From assembly GCA_947574135.1 (NCBI GenBank), contig CANPIM010000002.1, positions 35,857-99,856 on the forward strand: 64,000 bases of DNA, in the 5' to 3' direction. Positions 52,202 to 60,793 of the stretch are shown here, piece by piece. The DNA is from an uncultured Lachnospiraceae bacterium (GTDB lineage Bacteria > Bacillota > Clostridia > Lachnospirales > Lachnospiraceae). Position 1 is the first letter of the stretch. Every line of letters begins with the position of its first letter. Both the position numbers and the translations under genes were made by a program. The notes beneath the pieces are model-generated. The model worked only from the letters and a program-made list of their open reading frames with translations, was not told the DNA's origin and did no database searches.

Positions 52202-52528
52202 TCACTCTCCTATCATCTTTTCCAGCAGCTGTCCCACAATCGCCTTATGCTCCTGCTCATATTCCTTCTCCAGGCCGTCCAGCACTTCCTGTGTGGTCTG
52301 CCGCATCTCCTCAAGCTCCCGGGCCGCCTTTTCCTTAAGCTCCCGCCTCAGCTTCTCCAGACGCTCGTCCGTCTGCGCGTCAATCTCCCTGTCAAATGCC
52401 AGCGTCTTTTTTTCATACTCCTCTGCGATTTCCTTTTTCTGTAAAACCGCATCCTCCGAAATCCGCACAGCGGCCGTCTCAATCTCGGAAAGCCGGGTAA
52501 TCACCGTATCCATGTACTCCATCTGCAT
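52202..52528 (-). CDS. V-type ATP synthase small peripheral-stalk subunit (G/H)
   Basis: 108 residues forming one long charged helix (ETAAVRISEDAVLQKKEIAEEYEKKTLAFDREIDAQTDERLEKL), expected to coil with subunit E in the outer stalk. First gene of the operon, with an AGGAGG site and a promoter about 40 bp upstream. Archaeal counterparts are called AhaH and Enterococcus ones NtpF. Confidence 0.85.
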   Translation of the reverse strand: MQMEYMDTVITRLSEIETAAVRISEDAVLQKKEIAEEYEKKTLAFDREIDAQTDERLEKLRRELKEKAARELEEMRQTTQEVLDGLEKEYEQEHKAIVGQLLEKMIGE

Positions 52529-52568
52529 TCCTCCTGTGCCTTTTTCTATCTACAGACAAACTTTAACC

Positions 52569-52596
52569 AATATAACTATACACTTTTTCATGTAAA
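52569..52596 (-). promoter_or_regulatory. Sigma-A promoter of the V-type ATPase operon
   Basis: On the minus strand TTTACA, 16-bp spacer, TATATT; the first start codon is at 52528. The 90 bp further upstream are very AT-rich. Confidence 0.65.
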
Positions 52597-52702
52597 AATC
52601 CATAGTCAAAATATCCAAAAAAATGACAGAAAATAAATTCTAAATTCTATGTAAAGATTTCGTTAAAATTTTATGTGGATTTCCCGTAAAAATTGTGTAA
52701 AA

Positions 52703-52728
52703 AATCCCCCGGTAAACACCGGAGGATT
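52703..52728 (-). terminator. rpsU: Terminator after rpsU
   Basis: AATCCTCCGGT and ACCGGGGGATT form an 11-bp stem (one G-T pair) with a 4-base loop and a TTTT tail on the minus strand, 11 bp past the rpsU stop. Confidence 0.9.
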
Positions 52729-52738
52729 CTTTGCACAA

Positions 52739-52915
52739 TTAGTTAAATTTTCGTTTTCTTGCTGCCTCGGACTTTTTCTTACGCCTTACACTCGGTTTTT
52801 CGTAATGCTCTCTCTTACGAATCTCCTGCTGAATCCCTGCCTTCGCACAGTTTCTCTTGAAGCGACGCAAAGCGCTATCTAAAGTCTCGTTCTCCTTTAC
52901 GATTACATTCGACAT
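52739..52915 (-). CDS. rpsU: Small ribosomal subunit protein S21
   Basis: 58 residues, full length for bS21. [26 protein letters not shown] at the start and [18 protein letters not shown] at the end are diagnostic. It sits near the anti-Shine-Dalgarno of the 30S subunit and aids initiation. The start is the ATG at 52915 with GGAGG upstream. It is a single gene here, without the usual yqeY neighbour; a yqeY gene is at the other end of the window. Confidence 0.97.
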   Translation of the reverse strand: MSNVIVKENETLDSALRRFKRNCAKAGIQQEIRKREHYEKPSVRRKKKSEAARKRKFN

Positions 52916-53088
52916 ACTATCACACCCAACCTCCCCTCCAGTTGTATATTGTGCATATGGACAACTGTCTGGGCAATTAAACATTGCACGTGTATGATTA
53001 TATGCTTTATGGGGCTTTCTGTCAATAGTTTTTCTTTTTTTCCCTAAATTTTTGTCTGGGGACTTTGTCTGGGGTATTGCAGAGGGAC

Positions 53089-53266
53089 GCCGGGAAGCGG
53101 GGCATATCTAACGCAAACGGGATAACACTGCGCCGAGCTAACTGCTAACTGCGGCCAAAATTCCCTCAGGAGAGCCTTCGGGAATTGGCCTTCGTAAGCA
53201 GTGGATCTCGGCTCCGCTAAAAGCATCCCTGAAATGTTTGTTCATAGATATGCCCCGCTTCCCGGC
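53089..53266. repeat. 178-bp element with perfect 22-bp terminal inverted repeats
   Basis: The ends 53089-53110 and 53245-53266 are exact inverted copies beginning GCCGGGAAGCGGGGCATATC. Inside, further pairings nest: CCGAG/CTCGG, CTGC/GCAG, GGCCAA/TTGGCC and AATTCCC/GGGAATT. The whole could fold as one long branched hairpin, followed by TGTTTTTT on the plus strand. It could be a MITE-like element or a structured RNA. Short open frames cross it on both strands but show no ribosome-binding sites. Confidence 0.75.
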
Positions 53267-53287
53267 TGTTTTTTGGCAAATACTTCC

Positions 53288-53497
53288 TGATAAATATATG
53301 CTTTTTGGATGAATTTCAAGGTAAATATATGCTTTCCGGATGAATTTCGCGGTAAATATTTGATTTCTGGATGAATCTAGCGGTAAATATTTGATTTCTG
53401 GATGAATCTCATGGTAAATATTTGATTTCTGGATGAATTTCATGGTAAATATATGCTTTCCGGATGAATTCACTGGTAAATATATTTTTCCGAATGA
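53288..53497. repeat. 31-bp tandem repeat, about 6.5 copies
   Basis: Units start at GGATGAATTT or its variants (53307, 53338, 53369, 53400, 53431, 53462, and a last GAATGAAT). The core GGTAAATAT is followed by TTGATTTC or ATGCTTTC. The copies adjoin with no spacers. The period is not a multiple of 3, so this is not a protein repeat. It lies directly after the BlaR1-like gene and beside the 178-bp inverted-repeat element. Confidence 0.9.
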
Positions 53498-53526
53498 ATA
53501 AGGGAAGTGTTATTTTTGTCATTTTA

Positions 53527-55716
53527 TCAGACATATTTTTTTAGGTGTTCCGTAAGGTTTTCTTTTATTGTCCGGGTCAGCGTTTGGTCATTTCCGTATT
53601 CTGCCAGGATCTCTTCCGCCAGTCCGGGAATGGGGGCGCCGGACTTTGGCATGGTGCAAAGGGCCTCTATGGAGGGTTTAAAGGAACTGCCGTCGGCCGC
53701 TGTCTGATAATCCAGAAGCTTATAGCTGCCATCGGCCTGTAGCTCGCAGGTCAGGGATACGGGGATTACGCTGCCTCCTATTTCCTCGGGCTGTTCTCCA
53801 AAAAGCCGGTATTGGCCGGTGTAGACCACGGCCAGTAGTTTGCATTGGTTGTTTTCCTCATAGGCTCCGTAGCTGTGAACAGCCCAGAGGGTAAAGCCCT
53901 GGGTTTCGCCTTCTTTTCGGCTTTTTTCTGTCTCATAGAGTAGCTTTAAAAGCTTATCCTCTCCCTCATAGGTATAGTCGGGAAGGCATATTTCATTTCC
54001 ATATTTTTCCAGTTCTCCGTCCAGGTACCGGAGCATATACCAGGACAGCATTTGGTATTTCTCTATATTTTCCCGTCCCTGCTCCTGTTGGGCCTGGAGA
54101 GCCTCCCCCTTTACGGCCTCATACCATTGCTGCCCGGATTCGTAGGGAAAGGGCTCGGCGGCTTTTCCCATACAATGGCGGCAGAATTCTGCCATAAGAC
54201 GCCCGGAAAGGCCTGTCTGTCCCCCCTGCTCAAACTGGTCAAAACAGTAAGCCATGGCAGCCTGGGGCTGCTCCAACAGCTTTTGAAAGGCCTCGGGCTG
54301 GGCGTCCAGATAAGCCTGGGGATCGCTGTGGGGCAGGTTTTGATCCGTCAGGATGGCAAAAAGCTCCGGCATCCGCTCCCGGGCCGGACGGGTATCCCAG
54401 GCTTTTGGATCCGGAACCCAAATGTCCGCCTGCTTTTCCCCATCCAAGTCCGCTTCTTCCCCCTTATGCCCGGCTACAAGCCATTCTGCATCGCCGGTAT
54501 TCTCCAAAAGAGCGCTTCTCATCAAGGCCATGTGTGAGGGCTCGCCTTCCTTTCCATTCAGCAAAAGACCTGCGCCCAGAACGAAAATCACTGCCACCGC
54601 CCCACAGCCGGCCAAAAGAGAGGGCTTTTCATATTGCAGGATATGGCGGATTCTCCTTTTAGGATTCCCCTCACCGAAGGCCGCAGGCACCCGGCCCGGC
54701 AGGGAATGCCCCAGGGACAGGCGCATAAGAGCAGCGGAGTAGTCCTCCCGTACTCCCCGGCCTAGCCTGGCAAGCACACCCTCGTCACAGGCCATCTCCA
54801 AATCCTGAGCCGCCAGATAAAAGGCCAGCCACACCAAAGGGTGAAACCAATATAGACATAAAGTCAAAAAGCCCAGCGCCTTCCACAGGGGATCTCTTCT
54901 TTTGATATGGGTTTGCTCATGACATAAAATATAGAGGAGCTCCTCCTTTTTAAGCCCCTTGGGAAGGTAAATCCGGGGGCAGATAATTCCCAGCACAAAG
55001 GGCATCTCCAGCCCGGGGACCTGCCAGATTCTTTCTGTCTTTTGGGAAAGCCTTTCGGCTATGGCCAAAGCCTCCGGCTCCAGGGGCTCCCTTCCCAGGT
55101 GCAGGCGCCCTCGCAAAAGCCAAAGGCCCCGAAGGTTCCAGAAAAGGAGCCCCAAAGAGCCTGCAAGCCACAGAGTGGAGCCCCATTCCATCCAGGGGGA
55201 AGGAGACATTTTTTGTTCTGTTTCTTCTATTATATATGTGGTGTCCGCCTTAGATACCGTCTCCGAATTGCCGTTCCCTGACGGACTGTCCGCCGCTTCC
55301 CAGACGGACGGTTTCTCCCAAGGCTCCGGCTCCTGTTCCCCGGGCTGCTGCCATGGATATGCAGGCGCTTTTTGCCCAAATTGCCACCCTGCTCCCTCCG
55401 CCATTTCCTGTTGGAATTGCTGCCACTCCTGCACACCCAATCCCCCGGAGCCCTCTGCCCCTTCCCTTAGGCCGCCTTCCTCTCTCCCTTCCAGACCGCT
55501 CCATCTACGAGCCCAGCCCCGGATCTCCTCCGGTATCAGGCTTGGCCCAGCAAGGGGAAGAGCCGGGCACAAGAGACGAATCAGCACCGGCAGCCAGAGA
55601 AGGCACAGATAGCGCCTGGGAACTCTTTGCAGCAAAAATCGGACAAAAATCACCACCGGAATCACCCAGACAGCCAATAGGCTCCGGCTCCATACATTCT
55701 GAAACAGCATGGTCAT
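53527..55716 (-). CDS. BlaR1/MecR1-like M56 membrane metallopeptidase
   Basis: 729 residues. N-terminal membrane helices, a Pro/Glu/Gly-rich external loop (about 55-170), a further helix pair, then the cytoplasmic M56 zinc protease with HEQTH at 266-270 and the third ligand region in DLEMACDEGVL. A last membrane helix lies near residue 380. The C-terminal outside domain (about 390-729) shows no SxxK or KTG motif of a penicillin sensor, so the signal it reads is unknown. On sensing, such proteins trigger cleavage of the BlaI repressor, encoded 5 bp upstream. Confidence 0.9.
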   Translation of the reverse strand: MTMLFQNVWSRSLLAVWVIPVVIFVRFLLQRVPRRYLCLLWLPVLIRLLCPALPLAGPSLIPEEIRGWARRWSGLEGREEGGLREGAEGSGGLGVQEWQQFQQEMAEGAGWQFGQKAPAYPWQQPGEQEPEPWEKPSVWEAADSPSGNGNSETVSKADTTYIIEETEQKMSPSPWMEWGSTLWLAGSLGLLFWNLRGLWLLRGRLHLGREPLEPEALAIAERLSQKTERIWQVPGLEMPFVLGIICPRIYLPKGLKKEELLYILCHEQTHIKRRDPLWKALGFLTLCLYWFHPLVWLAFYLAAQDLEMACDEGVLARLGRGVREDYSAALMRLSLGHSLPGRVPAAFGEGNPKRRIRHILQYEKPSLLAGCGAVAVIFVLGAGLLLNGKEGEPSHMALMRSALLENTGDAEWLVAGHKGEEADLDGEKQADIWVPDPKAWDTRPARERMPELFAILTDQNLPHSDPQAYLDAQPEAFQKLLEQPQAAMAYCFDQFEQGGQTGLSGRLMAEFCRHCMGKAAEPFPYESGQQWYEAVKGEALQAQQEQGRENIEKYQMLSWYMLRYLDGELEKYGNEICLPDYTYEGEDKLLKLLYETEKSRKEGETQGFTLWAVHSYGAYEENNQCKLLAVVYTGQYRLFGEQPEEIGGSVIPVSLTCELQADGSYKLLDYQTAADGSSFKPSIEALCTMPKSGAPIPGLAEEILAEYGNDQTLTRTIKENLTEHLKKYV

Positions 55717-55720
55717 GCCC

Positions 55721-56107
55721 TCACCCCTCTCTGCTCTTCTGAATCATCTGCTCCAGCTCCCCAATCTCCCGGCTGCTCAGCTTTTTTCTGCTGGTAAAGG
55801 CTGCCAGAAAGAGAGGCAGAGAGCCCCCGAAGGTCTCCTCCACAAACTGCTCACTCTGCATGGCCCGGTACTCTTCCTCCTTGACCCGGGCCGTCACCAC
55901 ACCCCCTTGATTGACAAACAGACCCTTCTCACACAGTCTGCGAAGCATGGTGTAGGTGGTGGACTTCTGCCAGCTTAGCCTTTCCCTGCACAGCCTTACC
56001 AGCTCCCCGGAGGGAACAGGCTCCTGCTCCCAGATGATTTTTGCAAACTGCAGCTCCATATTTCCCAGGCGAGAGAGCGCTGTCCCTTTTTGCGTTTTTG
56101 ATTCCAT
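55721..56107 (-). CDS. BlaI/MecI-family repressor
   Basis: 128 residues. The winged helix is in LGNMELQFAKIIWEQEPVPSGELVRLCRERLSWQKSTTYTMLRRLCEKGLFV, and a C-terminal dimerisation and cleavage region follows. It binds TACA-type palindromes; a perfect one lies 118 bp upstream at 56225-56241. It is co-transcribed with the BlaR1-like protease gene. No beta-lactamase or PBP gene is adjacent, so the target may be only this pair or distant genes. Confidence 0.93.
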   Translation of the reverse strand: MESKTQKGTALSRLGNMELQFAKIIWEQEPVPSGELVRLCRERLSWQKSTTYTMLRRLCEKGLFVNQGGVVTARVKEEEYRAMQSEQFVEETFGGSLPLFLAAFTSRKKLSSREIGELEQMIQKSREG

Positions 56108-56224
56108 AAGCTTCCCCTCTTGATATTTTACACCTTTATCCCCTCTCTCAACCCTGTGTTCTCTGGCTAAGAGAAGGGATACAATGCTGTTTAAAGTGGT
56201 TTACATCTATTAGACCTATTATTA

Positions 56225-56241
56225 GTTTACATGATGTAAAC
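56225..56241. promoter_or_regulatory. BlaI-type operator
   Basis: GTTTACATGATGTAAAC is a perfect 8-1-8 palindrome containing the TACA/TGTA core of bla/mec operators. A related half-site, GGTTTACATC, lies about 30 bp nearer to the BlaI gene (56198-56207). The palindrome also lies 21 bp before the -35 box of the XRE gene, so both directions could be controlled. Confidence 0.75.
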
Positions 56242-56261
56242 CAAAAATACAAGAGAAAAAT

Positions 56262-56290
56262 TTGTGAGTTAGAAAGAAATCTGCTATAAT
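56262..56290 (+). promoter_or_regulatory. Sigma-A promoter of the XRE regulator
   Basis: TTGTGA (56262-56267), 17-bp spacer, TATAAT (56285-56290). The leader to the start at 56470 is about 170 bases, long for a simple gene. I see no known riboswitch fold in it. Confidence 0.7.
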
Positions 56291-56469
56291 GGGCGCAAAT
56301 GCCTGTCAGAAGCAGAAAGTTCGCCGGTAAAAGATATCAAACATGGCAAAAAGCCAAAAAAACAGGAATAGACACGGTTGTCTGGTGCTAAAACAGCGGC
56401 ATTTCTCACTTTGTGTCGTGTTCCTCTGCGCCAGAAAAAGGTAATCTGTATGTGAAAGGAGGAAAGCAT

Positions 56470-57153
56470 GTGAATCCAAAAGAGATAGGAGCTTTTTTGA
56501 AACAGCTTCGCAATGAAAAAGGAATCACGCAGGAGCAGTTGGCAGAAATTCTGGGGGTTTCAGGAAGAACCGTTTCCCGATGGGAAACAGGAACGAATCT
56601 GCCTGATCTCAGTGTTTTGGTACAGATTTCTGAATACTACGATGTGGAAATCCAGGAGATTCTAAATGGAGAAAGGAAAAGTGAGAATATGGATAATGAA
56701 TTAAAAGAAACATTATTAAAGGTTGCCGATTACAATGAACTGGAAAAAAGGAGAGCCGCAAAAGCCGGAAGCCTTTCGTTTAGCATCATGTTTTTGGTAT
56801 GTGCCTTGACGATTGTTGTGCAAATGCTTATGGGGGGAAGATTTCCCCTGATTATGGGGGAAACAGTAGTTCTGGTTGTTGGAGGATTGATTTACATTGT
56901 CTTGGTTGTAAAAAACGGAGCATGGAATGGAGCAATGGCAAAAAGCACCCCGAAGAAAGACTTGATTATCAGTTTGCTATGTGTGGGAATATTCAGTATG
57001 GTATTTTTCGTGATAATAAAGAAAAATGTGGCTGCTCTGCAAGCCGTTGGATTATCCGTTTGTTTTTTTGTCATTCTTTCGGCATTATCCTATGTTTTGC
57101 TCAGGGGGCTTTCGCGTCTTTCCCAGAAAAAGTCTGACAAATGGAAGGACTGA
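56470..57153 (+). CDS. XRE-family regulator with membrane domain
   Basis: 227 residues from a GTG at 56470 with an AAAGGAGG site. N-terminal Cro/C1 helix-turn-helix (IGAFLKQLRNEKGITQEQLAEILGVSGRTVSRWETGTNLPDLSVLVQISEYYDV). After residue about 100 come four hydrophobic helices. Membrane-bound XRE proteins of this layout are common in Clostridia and may sense envelope stress; target and signal are unknown. It is divergent from the BlaI/BlaR1 pair. Confidence 0.9.
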   Translation: MNPKEIGAFLKQLRNEKGITQEQLAEILGVSGRTVSRWETGTNLPDLSVLVQISEYYDVEIQEILNGERKSENMDNELKETLLKVADYNELEKRRAAKAGSLSFSIMFLVCALTIVVQMLMGGRFPLIMGETVVLVVGGLIYIVLVVKNGAWNGAMAKSTPKKDLIISLLCVGIFSMVFFVIIKKNVAALQAVGLSVCFFVILSALSYVLLRGLSRLSQKKSDKWKD

Positions 57154-57193
57154 AAGGCAGGGCTTATGCATTTGTAATGGGTGTTTTTAGCAA

Positions 57194-57225
57194 GGGGGCA
57201 GGCATCCCCAATGACGCCTGCCCCC
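57194..57225. terminator. Terminator between XRE and AGE genes
   Basis: GGGGGCAGGC and GCCTGCCCCC pair perfectly around a 12-base loop, followed by TGTCTTTCT. It lies between two converging genes and may serve both. Confidence 0.8.
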
Positions 57226-57232
57226 TGTCTTT

Positions 57233-58489
57233 CTATATATTCCTTTCCCCCCAGCTCTCCTTTACCGCCAGAGCAATGGAAACCTCCGGCCTAGAATAGG
57301 GAATCAGGGTTGCCTGCAATGCGTGATAAATGTCCGGCTTTCCCGGCCAAACCGTACCGATAACCCGATTCTCCCTGTCCAACTGGTGAAACCAGGATCC
57401 ATGGACATGGTCCAGCACCTTCTGGTCCAGATACTCCATAAATTCTGCATAATCCCGGGCATACGCCTCTTTTCCTGTGACCCGGTACAATACGGCGGAG
57501 GTATTGATGGCCTCGGCCAGCGTCCAATGCATCCTGTCATGGACCACCGGCTTTCCCTCCCAGTCTGTGGTATAGACAAGTCCGGGAGCCCCGTCAGCCA
57601 TCCAGGCATCCGAAACGGCTCTCCGAAACAACTGCTCTGCCGCATCCAGATAAGCTTCCCGTTTCCTTGGGTCCTCCCTGCAGGCGGAGAGAGCCCACTG
57701 GGTAATCAGACGGCTCCACTCAATGCCATGCCCCGGCGTGGCCCCGTAGGGCTTAAAGGGATCGTCCGGCCGTTCCTGGTTGCAGGCAAGATCCATGGTC
57801 CAGTCTTTGGTAAAGTGCTCCGGGATCCTCCACTGATTTTCCCGGGCCCATTCCACCGTGCGCCCAATAATCCGCCCGGCCCGCTCCCGGTACTCCTCCC
57901 TTCCGGCCACGTCTGCCACCGCCAAAAAGGCCTCCACCGTGTGCATATTGGCATTCATGCCCCGGTAGTCATCCAGCTGGGTAAATTCCGTATTCCAGGT
58001 ATCGCAGGAAAGGCCCTCCGCCTCATTCCAAAACCGGAGATCGTAGAGCGATAAGGCCTCCTCCAAAAGCTCCTTTGCCCCTGACACTCCCGCCAGCATC
58101 CCGGAGGTGGCTGCCAAAATCACAAAGGCATGGGCATAGCAAAGCTTACCGGGCAGGGGATCCCCCTCCCGATTTAGTCCCGCATACCAGCCTCCGTGCT
58201 CCCGATCCTTAAGCTCTCCCCTAAGCCCTTTGATAGCAGCCTTTGCAAGCTCCCCACTTCCCTCATGCCCCAGAAACATTCCTATACTGTACACATGCGC
58301 CATGCGGGAGGTCACATAGGTCTCCCGAGCCTTCTCCTTGCAGGGCGTGCCATCCTCCCCCAGGTAGTAGGAGCTGCCTCCCGGAGCGGCAAACTTATGC
58401 CCAAAACGGAGCAAACCCTCCCGGATTTGCTCCAAAAACGCTTTATTTTCCTCTGTGTCAATCTGATATTTTCTGCTCTCTCTCTCCAC
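57233..58489 (-). CDS. AGE-family sugar isomerase/epimerase
   Basis: 418 residues from a GTG at 58489. N-acylglucosamine 2-epimerase (alpha6/alpha6 barrel) superfamily, with motifs ARETYVTSRMAHVYSIG, YRGMNANMHTVEAFLAV, PYGATPGHGIEWSRLITQW and a C-terminal YHALQATLIP. The His-rich active-site pattern agrees with YihS-type aldose-ketose isomerases at least as well as with N-acylglucosamine epimerases. It closes the aldarate-type operon, where it might isomerise an entry sugar. The substrate is unknown. Confidence 0.85.
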   Translation of the reverse strand: MERESRKYQIDTEENKAFLEQIREGLLRFGHKFAAPGGSSYYLGEDGTPCKEKARETYVTSRMAHVYSIGMFLGHEGSGELAKAAIKGLRGELKDREHGGWYAGLNREGDPLPGKLCYAHAFVILAATSGMLAGVSGAKELLEEALSLYDLRFWNEAEGLSCDTWNTEFTQLDDYRGMNANMHTVEAFLAVADVAGREEYRERAGRIIGRTVEWARENQWRIPEHFTKDWTMDLACNQERPDDPFKPYGATPGHGIEWSRLITQWALSACREDPRKREAYLDAAEQLFRRAVSDAWMADGAPGLVYTTDWEGKPVVHDRMHWTLAEAINTSAVLYRVTGKEAYARDYAEFMEYLDQKVLDHVHGSWFHQLDRENRVIGTVWPGKPDIYHALQATLIPYSRPEVSIALAVKESWGERNI

Positions 58490-58589
58490 TTTCTGCCTTC
58501 TCCCTTCCCCTTAAAGAGCTTTTCCAGGGCATCCTCCTTTTCTCCTGTCCCTGGGACTTACTATCATTCTAACATTTCGGAATCTTTTG

Positions 58590-59810
58590 TCAACTTTTTT
58601 TCTCCAGATAGCGTATCATGGCATAGGCCGCCTTTTTTGCCTCCTCCACGGCATGGACCACGGTTTTGGGCCCGTGCACCACATCCCCGGCCGCAAACAC
58701 GCCCTCCCGGGTGGTCATATGATTTTCGTCTGTAATCAAAAGCCCCTTCTCCGAGCCTTCCAGGTTGTGGGTGGTCATAATAAGCTTATTCTTAGGGCCC
58801 TGGCTCACGGAGATAATGGTGGAATCCGCGTACACCTGCTCCCGTTCCTCCCCATAGCCCACAACCCTGTCGTTTTCGTCAAACACAGAATTCTTAAATA
58901 CGGGTCCCAATGGGGTGATCTCCTCAATGGCCTTCCCATATACAAACTCCGCCCCGTCCAGCCGGGCATACCGCATTTCATGAGAGCTGGCCGTAGCATT
59001 TTTCCCTCTGGCATAGAGGGTCACCTTCTGAGCTCCGTTGCGGAAGGCTGTGCGGGCCACATCCATGGCCACATTTCCCATTCCGATTATAGCCACATTC
59101 TCTCCCAGATCATAGGCAGAGGGATTTACCAGGTAGGAAATGCCGAAATGCACGCTGGCCAGGCACTCCCCCTTAATGCCCAGGGTCTTGGGACGCCAAA
59201 CACCGGTTCCCACAAACACAGCCCCATAGCCGTCCCGGAAAAGATTCTCAATATTCAAAGCCCCGCCCATTACCGTATTGGGCCGAATCTGAATGCCCAT
59301 TTTCAGCATATTCTCCTTATAGCGGGTGAGAACGGTTTTTGGCAGGCGAAAATCCGGTATCCCGTACTGCATCATGCCGCCGATTTTGTCCTTTTCCTCA
59401 AAAATAGTGACCCCGTAGCCTGCCCGGGCCAGAATTATGGCGGCCGTCATCCCCGCAGGCCCGCTGCCAATCACCGCCACGGTCTGATCCTTTTTTTCAA
59501 TCTTAGGAATGGTCATCCGATCCAGATACGTGCCGGAAACATACTTCTCAATCTCATAGAACTGCACCGGCGCTCCCTTCTTTCCCAACACGCAGTGGCC
59601 GGCACACTGGGTCTCATGATTGCAGACCGCAGCGCAGACCGCAGACATGGGATTGTTTTCAAAAAGCTCCTTCCCCGCCTCCATCAGCTTATTCTCCTTA
59701 AAAAGCTGAATCATCCGGGGTATGGGCGTATGAATGGGACAATGCTCCTGGCAGAGAGGCTTTTTGCAGTTGAGACACCGCTCCGCCTCATTTTCAATAT
59801 GTAAGCTCAT
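58590..59810 (-). CDS. GltD-like NAD(P)-dependent FAD/Fe-S oxidoreductase
   Basis: 406 residues from the ATG at 59810 (AAGGGGG site). N-terminal Cys-rich domain with RCLNCKKPLCQEHCPIHTPIPRM and VCNHETQCAGHCVLGKKG, which ligate two 4Fe-4S clusters. Then the FAD motif VIGSGPAGMTAAIILARAGYGVTIFEE and the NAD(P) motif VAIIGMGNVAMDVARTA. It matches the small subunit of glutamate synthase and stand-alone relatives. There is no large subunit here, so it probably passes electrons to or from a partner in the aldarate pathway. It starts just after the DapA-like gene. Confidence 0.88.
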   Translation of the reverse strand: MSLHIENEAERCLNCKKPLCQEHCPIHTPIPRMIQLFKENKLMEAGKELFENNPMSAVCAAVCNHETQCAGHCVLGKKGAPVQFYEIEKYVSGTYLDRMTIPKIEKKDQTVAVIGSGPAGMTAAIILARAGYGVTIFEEKDKIGGMMQYGIPDFRLPKTVLTRYKENMLKMGIQIRPNTVMGGALNIENLFRDGYGAVFVGTGVWRPKTLGIKGECLASVHFGISYLVNPSAYDLGENVAIIGMGNVAMDVARTAFRNGAQKVTLYARGKNATASSHEMRYARLDGAEFVYGKAIEEITPLGPVFKNSVFDENDRVVGYGEEREQVYADSTIISVSQGPKNKLIMTTHNLEGSEKGLLITDENHMTTREGVFAAGDVVHGPKTVVHAVEEAKKAAYAMIRYLEKKS

Positions 59811-59826
59811 GGAATTTCCCCCTTTG

Positions 59827-60729
59827 CTATCCAAGCAGGCCTGCCTTTTTCATCTCTGTGCGCATTTTGTCAAGAGCCGCTCCCTTGGGCGTGGGTAAAT
59901 TGGGCCGGTAGGGTACTCCCACGGAAAGGCCCCGCAGGCCTGCCATATCCTTGGCAGCCACCGGGAAGCTGGCCCCGTCCATGGCCAACCGCACCGGATT
60001 CAATTTAAACTGGGCCTCCAGGGATCCTGCCAGATCCCCCGCCATATATTTGTTGTAAATATCCGTAATCAGCTCCGGCATAAAATTGGCCGCCGTGCAC
60101 ACGCCTCCCACAGCCCCATGGCACAGGGAGGCATACAGCAGAGTATCCTTGCCTCCGAACACCCGAAAGCCCACGTCCCGGGTCCGCCGGATAAATTCTG
60201 CCGTCTGGGTAATATCCCCGCTGGTGTCCTTCATGCCCACAATGTTCTCCACCTCATGAGCCAGACGCTCCACCAGATTTCCGGACATGGTGTAGCCCAC
60301 CCGGCCGGGGTTGTTGTAGAGGAGCACAGGGGTTTCCGGCACAGCCCTGGCAATGGTCTTAAAATGCTCATAGAGCTCTTCCTCTGTGGGCTTTAAAAAC
60401 ATGGGCTGGAGAATGGAAATTCCCGCTGCTCCATGCCTCACGGCTGTCCGTGCCAGGCGGACACACTTTTTGGTGCTGATGGCCCCGATTCCGAAATAGA
60501 CGGGTACCCGGCCGGCAGCCTGATCCACCATAATCTGAAGGCCCCGCTCCATCTCCTCCTCCTCCACGGCATAAAACTCTCCATTGCTGCCAAAGGCCAG
60601 GATTCCCAGCACGCCTCCAGCAATCACATAATCCACCTGTCTGCGCATCAGCGCCTCATCGATCCGTTCCTCCTCATCAATAGGAGTGAGAATGGGCACA
60701 ATCACGCCCTTGATAAACTCCGTATTCAT
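59827..60729 (-). CDS. DapA/NAL-family lyase (aldolase or dehydratase)
   Basis: 300 residues from the ATG at 60729 with AGGAGG. TIM-barrel class I enzyme: GVIVPILTPIDEEERID, GSNGEFYAV, the Tyr in LLYNNPGRVGYTMS and the Schiff-base Lys in VENIVGMKDTSGD. The family includes dihydrodipicolinate synthase, N-acetylneuraminate lyase and 5-dehydro-4-deoxyglucarate dehydratase. Directly downstream of a glucarate-dehydratase-like gene, so cleavage or dehydration of the keto-deoxy-aldarate product is the most likely job. Confidence 0.88.
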   Translation of the reverse strand: MNTEFIKGVIVPILTPIDEEERIDEALMRRQVDYVIAGGVLGILAFGSNGEFYAVEEEEMERGLQIMVDQAAGRVPVYFGIGAISTKKCVRLARTAVRHGAAGISILQPMFLKPTEEELYEHFKTIARAVPETPVLLYNNPGRVGYTMSGNLVERLAHEVENIVGMKDTSGDITQTAEFIRRTRDVGFRVFGGKDTLLYASLCHGAVGGVCTAANFMPELITDIYNKYMAGDLAGSLEAQFKLNPVRLAMDGASFPVAAKDMAGLRGLSVGVPYRPNLPTPKGAALDKMRTEMKKAGLLG

Positions 60730-60793
60730 CCCGGTTCCTCCTGGTTTTCCAACTCTTTTTTCTATCTTTTCCAAATTCAAGCTTTATCTAAGC

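Noticed and set aside
53138..53473. 111-residue minus-strand reading frame through the repeats
   Set aside because: It runs through non-coding 31-bp tandem repeats and the inverted-repeat element; there is no ribosome-binding site, and its repeats change frame.
53288..53497. CRISPR-like repeated units of about 30 bp
   Set aside because: The 31-bp units adjoin directly with no unique spacers, and no cas genes are present.
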